Assembly (NCBI RefSeq): GCF_030269765.1
Contig: NZ_BSTX01000005.1
Span: 150,458-214,457, forward strand
Direction: 5' to 3'
Length of the DNA stretch: 64,000 bases
Source: Actinorhabdospora filicis
GTDB taxonomy: Bacteria > Actinomycetota > Actinomycetes > Mycobacteriales > Micromonosporaceae
Shown piece by piece: positions 33,746 through 41,268 of the stretch (positions are counted from its first letter, which is position 1; each line of letters starts with the position of its first letter). The translations under genes and the position numbers were made by a program. The notes beneath the pieces are model-generated. The model had not been told where the DNA came from, did not search any database, and saw only the letters and a list, made by a program, of their open reading frames with translations.

Positions 33746-33875
33746 TATGGTCATAGTGGCGCAAAACGAACCGCCCCATCAAGGCCTTGACCGGCTCCGT
33801 TGGTGTTTTCGTCATCTTGAGTACGCTGTGTGCGCCCTCACGCGGAACCACCGGTTCAAAGGAGCACGAACGCGC

Positions 33876-34616
33876 ATGACGACTCCTCTCACCAAGCCAC
33901 GCGCCGCCGACTTCCTGGCCGTCAACCGGCGCGGCGGGCTGTTCACGCAGTTCGTGAACCAGCGGATCGGCTCGGTCTGCGCCGTCGTCGCGCACCGCCT
34001 CGGCCTGGCGCCCTCGGCGGTCACCCTCATCAACCTCGTGTGCGGGCTGGCCATGTCGGCCGCGCTCATCGCGCTGGCCCCGGTGATGGCCGACGGACGG
34101 GTTCCGGCGGCGCTCATGGGCCTGCTCGCGCTGGCGGTGTGGCAGTTCGCCTACTCCCTGGACTGCGCCGACGGCATGCTCGCCCGCGTCACCGGGCGCT
34201 CCTCTCCGGCCGGCGCGCGCCTGGACATCCTCGCCGACATCGCCCAGCAGACCGCGGTGACCGCCGCGACCGCCTCGGTGGCCGTGGCCTACACCGACTG
34301 GACGCCGACCTGGCTGGTGGCCGCCTTCGCCGGGCTGTGGATGACCAACCTGGTCACCTCCGTCATGGGCAAGAGCGGCGACGGCGACTCGCTCATCGCG
34401 AGTGAGTCCCTCATCGTCGGGCTCGTCAAGCTGATCCGCGACTACGGCGCCGTCGTCACCGCGATCACCCTGGTCATCGCGTTCGTCCCGAATCTGACCG
34501 TCTGGGTGGTGGTGTTCTTCACCGCCGTCAACGGGCTGTTCCTGGCCGCGCTGATCGCCAAGACCACCCTGGATAGTCTGAAGGCTCCCGAGATCAAGTC
34601 CGAGGAGGACGCATGA
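33876..34616 (+). CDS. CDP-alcohol phosphatidyltransferase family membrane protein
   Basis: 246 residues with about six membrane segments. The family signature Asp-Gly-x2-Ala-Arg-x8-Gly-x3-Asp-x3-Asp is complete in the stretch starting Ala-Asp-Gly-Met-Leu-Ala-Arg (~residue 96). The enzyme moves a phospho-alcohol group from a CDP donor to a lipid or sugar alcohol. The soluble and membrane substrates are unknown. AAAGGAG lies about 12 bases upstream. Its stop overlaps the next start (ATGA), so it heads a coupled three-gene operon with an epimerase and a formylglycine-generating enzyme. Confidence 0.9.
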   Translation: MTTPLTKPRAADFLAVNRRGGLFTQFVNQRIGSVCAVVAHRLGLAPSAVTLINLVCGLAMSAALIALAPVMADGRVPAALMGLLALAVWQFAYSLDCADGMLARVTGRSSPAGARLDILADIAQQTAVTAATASVAVAYTDWTPTWLVAAFAGLWMTNLVTSVMGKSGDGDSLIASESLIVGLVKLIRDYGAVVTAITLVIAFVPNLTVWVVVFFTAVNGLFLAALIAKTTLDSLKAPEIKSEEDA

Positions 34617-35575
34617 CCTGGCTGGTCACAGGTGGGGCGGGGTACATCGGCGCGCACGCGGTCAAGCGGCTGCACGCCAAGGGCACCAACGTCGTCGTCT
34701 TCGACGACCTGAGCACCGGGCTGGTCTCCCGCGTGCCCGAGGGCGTCCCGCTGGTCGTGGGCGACGTCAAGGACCAGGCCGCGGTCGTCGCGGCGATCAA
34801 GGAGCACGGCGTCACCGGCGTCCTGCACTTCGCCGCCCGCAAGTCGGTCCCGGAGTCGATGAAGATCCCGGTCGAGTACTACCGCGACAACGTCGGCGGA
34901 CTGGTGTCCATCGTGGGCGCGATCGCCGAGACCGGCGTCGAGCGCGTCGTCTTCTCCTCCACCGCCGCCCTCTACGGACTGGCGCCCGAGGAGTTCCTCG
35001 TCGAGGACCTCGTGGTCGACCCGATCTCGGTCTACGGCGAGACGAAGCTGATCGGCGAGCGGCTCCTGCGCTTCACGTCCAAGACCCACGGGTTCTCCTG
35101 GATCGCCCTGCGCTACTTCAACGTCGTCGGCGCCGACTCGCCCGAGCTGCGCGACACCTCCGTCGGAAACCTCATCCCGATCGTGTTCCGCGCCATCGAC
35201 CGCGGCGAGACCGTCCAGGTCACCGGCGGCGACTTCCCGACGCCCGACGGCTCGGGCATCCGCGACTACATCCACATCGCCGACCTCGCCGACGCGCACG
35301 TGGTCGCCGTGGACCACCTGGACGCCGTCGCGGCGGGCAGCGTGGGCGAGGTCTACAACGTGGGGACGGGCAAGGGTTCCTCGGTGCTGGAGGTGCTCGG
35401 CGCCGTCCGCGAGGTCACCGGCCTGCCGGTGCCGCACGAGGTCGTCGACCGCCGTCCCGGCGACCCGGCGCGCGGTGTCGCCGGCGTGGACAAGATCCGC
35501 CGCGACCTGGGCTGGACCGCCCGCCACGACCTGCGCGAGATGGTCGCCGACGCGTGGGCGGCCTGGCGGGCGTGA
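34613..35575 (+). CDS. galE: UDP-glucose 4-epimerase-like NAD-dependent epimerase
   Basis: 320 residues, extended SDR. Gly7-Gly-Ala-Gly-Tyr-Ile-Gly13 binds NAD; Ser-Ser-Thr-Ala-Ala-Leu-Tyr and Tyr-Gly-Glu-Thr-Lys carry the Ser/Tyr/Lys catalytic set; Asp-Gly-Ser-Gly-Ile-Arg-Asp-Tyr-Ile-His is the GalE-type segment. Start and stop overlap the flanking genes by four bases each. Placed between a CDP-alcohol transferase and a formylglycine enzyme, it may make a sugar donor for a glycolipid rather than serve galactose catabolism. Confidence 0.9.
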   Translation: MTWLVTGGAGYIGAHAVKRLHAKGTNVVVFDDLSTGLVSRVPEGVPLVVGDVKDQAAVVAAIKEHGVTGVLHFAARKSVPESMKIPVEYYRDNVGGLVSIVGAIAETGVERVVFSSTAALYGLAPEEFLVEDLVVDPISVYGETKLIGERLLRFTSKTHGFSWIALRYFNVVGADSPELRDTSVGNLIPIVFRAIDRGETVQVTGGDFPTPDGSGIRDYIHIADLADAHVVAVDHLDAVAAGSVGEVYNVGTGKGSSVLEVLGAVREVTGLPVPHEVVDRRPGDPARGVAGVDKIRRDLGWTARHDLREMVADAWAAWRA

Positions 35576-36444
35576 ACTGCTGCGCGCCGTCCGGCTCGGG
35601 CGCCGGGGACGAGATCTCCTTCCCCGCGCGCGAACCGGACCTGAAGGGCATGGTCGCCGTGCCCGCCGGGGAGTACCTCCTCGGCGGGGACGGCGGTTAC
35701 CCCGCCGACGCCGAGGGACCCGTGCGCGCGGTCGCGCTGGACGGCTTCCACCTGGACGCCACCGCCGTCACCGTGGCCAAGTTCGCCACCTTCGCCAAGG
35801 CCACCGGTTACCTCACCACGGCCGAGACCGAGGGCTGGTCGTACGTGTTCCACCTGCTGGTCCACCACGAGGCCGAGGTGCTGGACGCCCGCGTGCCCGA
35901 GACGCCGTGGTGGTTCCCGGTGCGCGGGGCGTCCTGGCGGCACCCCGGCGGCCCGGCCAGTCAGGCCGTGGCCAACCATCCGGTGACGCACGTGTCCTGG
36001 TTCGACGCCGCCGCCTACGCGTCCTGGGCGGGCAAGCGCCTGCCCACCGAGACCGAGTGGGAGGCGGCGGCCCGCGGCGGACTCGTCGGCGCGCGCTACC
36101 CCTGGGGCGACGAGCTCACCCCGCGCGGGCGGCACCGCGCCAACATCTGGCAGGGCCGCTTCCCGCGCCTCAACACCCGCGAGGACGGCTTCCTCGGCAC
36201 CGCGCCGGTGAAGACCTTCCCGCCCAACGGGTACGGGCTCTACCAGATGGCGGGCAACGTCTGGGAATGGTGCGCCGACACCTGGACCGCCGCCGGGACC
36301 GCCGATCGCGGCGACTCGCGGGTGGTGCGCGGCGGGTCCTACCTGTGCCACGAGTCGTACTGCGACCGCTACCGGGTGGCCGCGAGGACCTCGAACACGC
36401 CGGATTCCTCCAGCGGCAACACGGGATTCCGCTGCGCCGTTTAG
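35572..36444 (+). CDS. Formylglycine-generating enzyme (sulfatase maturase)
   Basis: 290 residues from a GTG that overlaps the epimerase stop (GTGA). FGE-sulfatase fold: Pro-Thr-Glu-Thr-Glu-Trp-Glu-Ala-Ala-Ala-Arg-Gly-Gly, Met-Ala-Gly-Asn-Val-Trp-Glu-Trp. The copper/active-site pair is Cys259 and Cys264 in Gly-Gly-Ser-Tyr-Leu-Cys-His-Glu-Ser-Tyr-Cys, as in Streptomyces FGE. So this is a catalytically complete maturase, not one of the Cys-less paralogues. It oxidises the Cys of Cys-x-Pro-x-Arg in sulfatases to formylglycine. No sulfatase is encoded in the window. Confidence 0.92.
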   Translation: MNCCAPSGSGAGDEISFPAREPDLKGMVAVPAGEYLLGGDGGYPADAEGPVRAVALDGFHLDATAVTVAKFATFAKATGYLTTAETEGWSYVFHLLVHHEAEVLDARVPETPWWFPVRGASWRHPGGPASQAVANHPVTHVSWFDAAAYASWAGKRLPTETEWEAAARGGLVGARYPWGDELTPRGRHRANIWQGRFPRLNTREDGFLGTAPVKTFPPNGYGLYQMAGNVWEWCADTWTAAGTADRGDSRVVRGGSYLCHESYCDRYRVAARTSNTPDSSSGNTGFRCAV

Positions 36445-37259
36445 GCGAGCCCGCGCAGCCGCGCCGGATTGACGATCGAGTCGATGCGCGTGATCCGTCC
36501 ACTCTCGACGGTGTAGGTCACGGTCGCCAGCGGCCGCCCGTCGAGGGTCCAGGCCACCAGGCCGGGCACGCCGTCCACCAGCGCCGGCCAGACCACGAAG
36601 GCCATGCGGGCCCCGCGCACCGCCCGCGCGGCGATCTCGGTCGCGCCCAGCTTCACCACGACACCGCGCGGCATGTGCTCGTGCAGGACGACATCGGGGT
36701 CCAGCAGCCGCAGCAGTCCCTCGAAGTCGCCCTCGCGGGAGGCGGCCAGGAACGCGTCGACCACCTCGCGGTGCTCAACCCTCTCCTGTGGACGGTCGAG
36801 TTCGCGGACCTTCCGCCGCGCCCGGCTGGTCAGCATCTTCGTCGCCGCCGTGGACTTTCCGACGATGTGCCCGACCTCCTCGAAGGGCACCGCGAACATG
36901 TCGTGCAGGACGAAGGCCATCCGCTCGGTGGGCGCCAGCGCGTCCAGGACCACGCCCATGGCCAGCCCCACCGACTCGGCGCGCACCGCGTCGTCCTCGA
37001 CGGCCTCGCCGGTGGCCGCGTCCACGCCCTCCAGGGGAGCGGCCGGGTGCGAGGCCCGCGAGCGCAGCGCGTCCAGGCACACCCGCCCGACGACGGTGGT
37101 CAGCCACGCGGGCAGGTTCCCGATGGCGGAGGCGTCCTGCCGGGCCAGCCGCAGCCAGGTCTCCTGCACGGCGTCCTCGGCGTCGGCGCGCGTGCCGAGC
37201 ATCCGGAGCGCGATCGCGGTCAGGCGGTCGCGTTGCTGCTCGAAGACCTCGGCCGACAT
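36441..37259 (-). CDS. ECF RNA polymerase sigma factor with SnoaL-like C-terminal domain
   Basis: 272 residues, a paralogue of the factor at 490: region 2 with Asp-Ala-Glu-Asp-Ala-Val-Gln-Glu-Thr-Trp-Leu, region 4, then a ~105-residue NTF2-like extension ending Ile-Val-Asn-Pro-Ala-Arg-Leu, a weakened Asn-Pro-Asp-Lys-Leu. It is divergent from a DoxX-type membrane protein, and its 3' end overlaps the formylglycine enzyme gene by four bases. No TGTCACA-N16-CGTC promoter was found before it, unlike the other two ECF genes. Confidence 0.9.
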   Translation of the reverse strand: MSAEVFEQQRDRLTAIALRMLGTRADAEDAVQETWLRLARQDASAIGNLPAWLTTVVGRVCLDALRSRASHPAAPLEGVDAATGEAVEDDAVRAESVGLAMGVVLDALAPTERMAFVLHDMFAVPFEEVGHIVGKSTAATKMLTSRARRKVRELDRPQERVEHREVVDAFLAASREGDFEGLLRLLDPDVVLHEHMPRGVVVKLGATEIAARAVRGARMAFVVWPALVDGVPGLVAWTLDGRPLATVTYTVESGRITRIDSIVNPARLRGLA

Positions 37260-37336
37260 CGTTGTTACCTTCTCCGCGCCCGTTCCGTCATGGGGGTGAC
37301 GGGCCGAAACGGCCCGCGCAACCCGTGGAGGATCGC

Positions 37337-37717
37337 GTGAACACTACTCCCTTGATCAATACGGCCATCTGGGTCGTGACCGCCCTGGTCGCCGCCGCGT
37401 TCCTGTTCTCGGGGGCGCTCAAGCTGGTCTCGTCGCGTCAGAAGCTGATGGCCAAGCCCGGCGCGGGCTGGGCCGGGGACTTCCCGGCGTGGTTCATCAA
37501 GGTCCTGGGGACGGCCGAGGTCCTCGGGAGCCTCGGCCTGGTGCTGCCCGCCGCGACGGGGATCGCGCCGGTCCTGACGCCGATCGCGGCGAGCTGCCTC
37601 GCGGCGCTCATGGTCGGCGCGGGTGCGGTCATGTACCGGCGCGGCGAGTACAAGCACATCATCGCCAACGCGGTGTACTTCGCGCTGCTGGTGACGATCG
37701 CGGTGTGCCGGTTCTAG
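37337..37717 (+). CDS. DoxX-like family membrane protein
   Basis: 126 residues with four membrane segments, DoxX-like pattern (Phe-Leu-Phe-Ser-Gly-Ala-Leu-Lys-Leu near the N-terminus, Glu-Val-Leu-Gly-Ser-Leu-Gly-Leu-Val-Leu-Pro in helix 2). GTG start with GTGGAGG six bases upstream. DoxX-like genes next to SnoaL-tailed ECF sigma factors are common, so this is the likely target of the divergent sigma gene. The 3' end overlaps the next gene by four bases, convergently. Confidence 0.87.
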   Translation: MNTTPLINTAIWVVTALVAAAFLFSGALKLVSSRQKLMAKPGAGWAGDFPAWFIKVLGTAEVLGSLGLVLPAATGIAPVLTPIAASCLAALMVGAGAVMYRRGEYKHIIANAVYFALLVTIAVCRF

Positions 37718-38100
37718 GCCGGGGGCAGCGTCACCCAGCGCTCCTGCGCGCTGGGGGCGTCGCGCCAGCGGACGGTCAGGCCGCCACCGGCCTCGGGGGC
37801 GACCGTCCGTCCGGCGCCCGCCTCGACGACCTCGAAGACCGCGCCCGGGACGGTGACCGCGTGGGCGTGCGCGCCGGAGGTGTTGACCAGCATGAGCGCG
37901 CCGCCCGGCAGGCGGGTCAGCGTCCACGGACCGGCGGGTGGCGGCGTCCACATGGGAGCGGCGGGCGCGGGCCGCCGGTTGGTGCGCATCAGGGCGATGC
38001 AGCCGATCACGAGCCCGGCCACCGCGATGAGCAGTGTGAGGAGGGCGAAGATGAGGGAGAGTGGGGTCGCTTCGGCCGCTTCCGCCTGGAAATTCAGCAC
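37714..38100 (-). CDS. Small membrane-anchored protein of unknown function
   Basis: 128 residues from a GTG; the ribosome site is weak and the start is uncertain. One membrane segment (~14-38) near the N-terminus precedes a short Pro-rich linker and a ~75-residue beta-rich domain. No recognised family. Converges with the DoxX-like gene. Confidence 0.6.
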   Translation of the reverse strand: MLNFQAEAAEATPLSLIFALLTLLIAVAGLVIGCIALMRTNRRPAPAAPMWTPPPAGPWTLTRLPGGALMLVNTSGAHAHAVTVPGAVFEVVEAGAGRTVAPEAGGGLTVRWRDAPSAQERWVTLPPA

Positions 38101-38135
38101 GGTTCCCGATGCTACGGGCGTAAGGCGCGCTTCGG

Positions 38136-38195
38136 GAAGGTCCGCGGTGGAGGCGGCCCGGGCTGACGGGTGCCGGGCCGCCTCCACCGTCCTTC
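38136..38195 (-). terminator. Strong hairpin after the muramidase gene
   Basis: GGTGGAGGCGGCCCGG (38146-38161) pairs perfectly with CCGGGCCGCCTCCACC (38173-38188), an 11-base loop between. GAAGG/CCTTC outside extends it. It lies 20-27 bases after the muramidase stop. Confidence 0.8.
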
Positions 38196-38214
38196 GACGA
38201 AGAGGCCGCGCGGG

Positions 38215-39675
38215 TCAGTTGACCACGTGCGTCTTCCCCTTCGTCACTTTCTGGTAGGCGTCGGCCGCCGCCTTGATGAGGGCCGCGTAGGTGGCCTTCT
38301 GCCCGGATCCGTTGTACCCGGCCGCCACGGTCGCGTAATCGGCGTCCCGCACGGCCTGGGCCAGGTTGTTCTCGCGGATGTACTCGAAGATGCCGGTGAT
38401 CTGGCTGCGCTCGGACTTGTTGTACTGGGCCGCCATCTCCACCGCCGTGTTGAAGCCGACGGTGGAGTGGTTGAAGCCCATGACCTGCCCGGCGCCCCAG
38501 GACGCGCTCTTGTACGCGTTCTCCTGCCCGCCGAGGGACGCCGCGAACGCGATCACCCGCCACTCCGCCTCCTGGTCGCCGTGGAAGTCCGACCACTCGC
38601 CGGTCGCCGACTCCCGCCACTTGTGCCCGTGGAAGGGCTTCCCGCCGGCGGTGCGCTCGAAGTCGAAGTGCGCGTTGAAACTGTCCTTGTTCGCCTTGCC
38701 CCAGTACTTCCAGAACACGTGGTTCTCGAAGCGGATGATGGTCTTGTCGGTGGCCGCGTTGAACGTGGCGCCGCCCGACTCGACCTTCATGATCCCGGCG
38801 GCGGCGTGCGAGGGGATCGTCAGCGCGGTGGCCTGCTCGGCGATCAGATGCCCGCGCTGGTTGTAGATCCCGGCCATCTGCCGGTCCAGGCCCTTGAGCC
38901 CTTCGAGGTCGATGACGTCGGTGGACTTCATGTCCGTCCCGGTGCCCACGAGGTCGCCGATGGCGTCGGTGAGCTTGGCCGAGTCGGCCGCGGGCGCCTC
39001 GGATAGCTTGCCCTGCAACTTGACCAGCAGGTCGCGCGGCAGCAGCCGCAGGACCCCGATCAGCGCCGGACGCGACTTGCCGGTCAGCAGCGCCCACACC
39101 GGCGCGAACGAGCCGTCCCCGGCCACCGTCAGCGCGTCGATCAGGCTCACCGTGCCCGATCCGGCGGTCTTCTCCGCCTCCATCGCCGCGCGGATGCCCG
39201 ACTCCAGGCGCGCCCGGTTGTACTTGCCGTCGGCCTCGGCGATGTGCTCGATGAGCTTGGCGCGCACGTCCTTGCCCACACCCGTGGACACCTTGTACAG
39301 GTCGTCGGGACTGAGGCCATTGAGCATCCAGAACGCCCCACCCGGCCGGGCCGGGCCGTACTCGCCCGCGGCGAGCTGCTGCTCCCCGTCGGCGAAGCGG
39401 CCGTCCTTCACCGCGGTCTTCACGTGCTCGACGCGCGCGTCCACCGGGGGCGCCTTCTTCTTGGCCTTCCCCTTGCCCTTGCCGCCCGCGCGCTGCGCGA
39501 CCAGCCCGGTGACCGCCTCGTTCCCGGCGGTGGCCTGCAACTGGATCAGCTCATCGGTGGTCCCCGGGACCAGCGGATCACGAGCGGGAACGGTCTCGGC
39601 GCTGGGGCGATGCGAGGGCGGCGCGGGTTCCCGGTGCTCGCGGACCGGGGCGAACTCACGTCGTCTCATCGTCAT
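38215..39675 (-). CDS. N-acetylmuramidase-domain protein with injection-system-cargo-like N-terminus
   Basis: 486 residues. No signal peptide. The N-terminal ~60 residues are basic and disordered and contain Leu-Gln-Ala-Thr-Ala-Gly-Asn-Glu-Ala-Val (46-55). This resembles the Leu-Gln-Arg-x-Ala-Gly-Asn-x-Ala-Val segment common in actinobacterial proteins linked to extracellular contractile injection systems (DUF4157-type cargo). A Lys-rich linker and a helical middle (75-265) follow. The C-terminal N-acetylmuramidase (DUF3380) domain (~275-486) has Lys-Val-Glu299-Ser-Gly-Gly, Phe-Glu-Asn-His-Val-Phe-Trp and Gly-Ala-Gly-Gln-Val-Met-Gly-Phe-Asn. That domain cleaves peptidoglycan in phage endolysins. 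GAGGTG precedes the ATG. Delivery route is inference. Confidence 0.82.
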   Translation of the reverse strand: MTMRRREFAPVREHREPAPPSHRPSAETVPARDPLVPGTTDELIQLQATAGNEAVTGLVAQRAGGKGKGKAKKKAPPVDARVEHVKTAVKDGRFADGEQQLAAGEYGPARPGGAFWMLNGLSPDDLYKVSTGVGKDVRAKLIEHIAEADGKYNRARLESGIRAAMEAEKTAGSGTVSLIDALTVAGDGSFAPVWALLTGKSRPALIGVLRLLPRDLLVKLQGKLSEAPAADSAKLTDAIGDLVGTGTDMKSTDVIDLEGLKGLDRQMAGIYNQRGHLIAEQATALTIPSHAAAGIMKVESGGATFNAATDKTIIRFENHVFWKYWGKANKDSFNAHFDFERTAGGKPFHGHKWRESATGEWSDFHGDQEAEWRVIAFAASLGGQENAYKSASWGAGQVMGFNHSTVGFNTAVEMAAQYNKSERSQITGIFEYIRENNLAQAVRDADYATVAAGYNGSGQKATYAALIKAAADAYQKVTKGKTHVVN

Positions 39676-39847
39676 CGCGTCACCTCGAAAAGCGATAGTT
39701 CCCGTCCCCTTGACCATGATCGACCGGCCGAGAGTGTCCATAAAGGACGCCGGGGCGGCCGAGCCGTCCTCCGCCGTTGCCCGAAGGCGCATTCGCGGTT
39801 TGCCCGCGCGGGCGGCACGGGTCGCGACGGCCGCCTATCCTCCCCGC

Positions 39848-40657
39848 ATGACCTTCTCCATCGTCGCCCGCTCGGCCGACGGGACCATGCACGGCGTCGC
39901 CGTCGCCTCCAAGTTCCTCGCCGTCGGCGCGGTCGCCCCCGCCGCCGAGGCCGGAGTCGGCGCCGTTGCCTCCCAGGCGCACGCCAACCTCGCCTTCCGC
40001 CCGCAGGCCCTGGCGTTCCTGGCCACCGGCACGCCCGCCGCCGAGACCATCGCCGGGCTCGTCGCCTCCGACGGCGGCCGCGACCACCGCCAGCTCGGCG
40101 TCGTCGGCACCGACACCGCGGCCACCTTCACCGGCGCCGAATGCCTCGACTGGGCCGGTGGCGAGGCCGGGGACGACTTCGCCGTCCAGGGCAACCTGCT
40201 CACCGGGCCCGAGGTCGTCGCCGGCATGGCCGCCGCCTGGCGCGACAACCCCGAACTCCCCTTCGCCGAGCGCCTCCTGGCCGCCCTCACCGCCGGTGAC
40301 GAGGCGGGCGGCGACCGCCGCGGCAAGCAGTCGGCCTCGGTCTACGTCGTCGGACGCGGCCTCGGCCTCGGCGGCGCCAGCGACGTCGCCGTCGACCTGC
40401 GCGTCGACGACCACCCCGAGCCCGTCGCCGAACTCGCGCGGCTCCTGCGCGTCCACCGCCTGCTCTTCGACCGCGCCGACCCCGACACCCTGCTGGACCT
40501 GACCGGCGAGCTGGCCGGAGAGGTCGCCGCGCTGCTGGCCGCCAAGGGCTTCACCGGCGAGGGCGCGCTGGACACCTGGGCCGGCATCGAGAACTTCGAG
40601 GAGCGCCTGGTGCCCGGCAAGATCGACCCCCTCCTCCTAGAGCAGCTGCGCGGATGA
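39848..40657 (+). CDS. DUF1028 (Ntn-hydrolase-like) protein
   Basis: 269 residues. It begins with the family hallmark Met-Thr-Phe-Ser-Ile-Val-Ala-Arg-Ser and continues with Gly-Val-Ala-Val-Ala-Ser-Lys-Phe, Ala-Val-Ala-Ser-Gln-Ala, and Val-Gln-Gly-Asn-Leu-Leu. DUF1028 proteins have an Ntn-hydrolase-like fold; most have no assigned reaction. It is coupled to a YidD-like gene by ATGA overlap. Confidence 0.88.
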   Translation: MTFSIVARSADGTMHGVAVASKFLAVGAVAPAAEAGVGAVASQAHANLAFRPQALAFLATGTPAAETIAGLVASDGGRDHRQLGVVGTDTAATFTGAECLDWAGGEAGDDFAVQGNLLTGPEVVAGMAAAWRDNPELPFAERLLAALTAGDEAGGDRRGKQSASVYVVGRGLGLGGASDVAVDLRVDDHPEPVAELARLLRVHRLLFDRADPDTLLDLTGELAGEVAALLAAKGFTGEGALDTWAGIENFEERLVPGKIDPLLLEQLRG

Positions 40658-41244
40658 TGAAGCGCGGATGGCGCCTCGGCCTGGCGATCGGCGCGCCCTT
40701 AGCCGCCGTCGCGGCGATGATCACGGCGTGGCTCCTCTGGCTGCGCCCCCGGCGCGTCGACGTGGGCGGCGGCGGTCCCGACACCGGCGAATCCGGCGGC
40801 GACATCGGTACGCCCGCCGCCCAGGGCGGCGCGGAGAACCCCGCGCCGGAGCCCGGGAAGGGCGGCGGCTGCGATCTCGACCTGAACGCCTGCGCCGACG
40901 ACGCCTGCGACGAGCAGACCTGCGACAACACCTCCTGCGGCGAATACGGCTGCCACATCGAAGGCTGCTCCGGCGGCACCGCGATCGCCGTCCCCCTGAG
41001 CCTGGCCGCCCGCTTCGGCGGCAGCGGACCCATGGCCGCCCGCCTGGGCCGGTCCGCGATCACCCTCTACCGCCGCTGGTCGCGCCGGACCCGCCCGCGC
41101 TGCCGCTACGTCCCCACCTGCAGCGCCTACGGCCTCGCCGTCGTCGAACGCCACGGCCTGGCCACCGGCGCCCGGCTCGCGCTGGCCCGCGTCCGCCGCT
41201 GCACACGCGACGTGCCGCGAGGCACCCAAGATCCCCCGCCGTGA
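40654..41244 (+). CDS. YidD-domain protein with membrane anchor and periodic-cysteine segment
   Basis: 196 residues. One membrane segment (~8-30) precedes a Gly/Pro/acid-rich linker. Seven cysteines at 73, 80, 85, 90, 95, 100 and 105 follow; the last six are spaced exactly five residues apart. The C-terminal YidD domain (~135-182) reads Ile-Thr-Leu-Tyr-Arg-Arg-Trp...Arg-Cys-Arg-Tyr-Val-Pro-Thr-Cys-Ser-Ala-Tyr...Arg-Val-Arg-Arg-Cys. YidD normally is a ~70-110 residue membrane insertion factor beside rnpA/yidC; here it is fused to extra parts and lies elsewhere. ATGA overlap with the DUF1028 gene. Confidence 0.82.
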   Translation: MMKRGWRLGLAIGAPLAAVAAMITAWLLWLRPRRVDVGGGGPDTGESGGDIGTPAAQGGAENPAPEPGKGGGCDLDLNACADDACDEQTCDNTSCGEYGCHIEGCSGGTAIAVPLSLAARFGGSGPMAARLGRSAITLYRRWSRRTRPRCRYVPTCSAYGLAVVERHGLATGARLALARVRRCTRDVPRGTQDPPP

Positions 41245-41268
41245 GTTACCGAGGGGTAAGAATGACGT

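Noticed and set aside
38215..39675. Muramidase considered as a prophage endolysin
   Set aside because: There are no holin, tail or capsid genes around it, and the long N-terminal part is not typical of endolysins; prophage origin is unsupported here.
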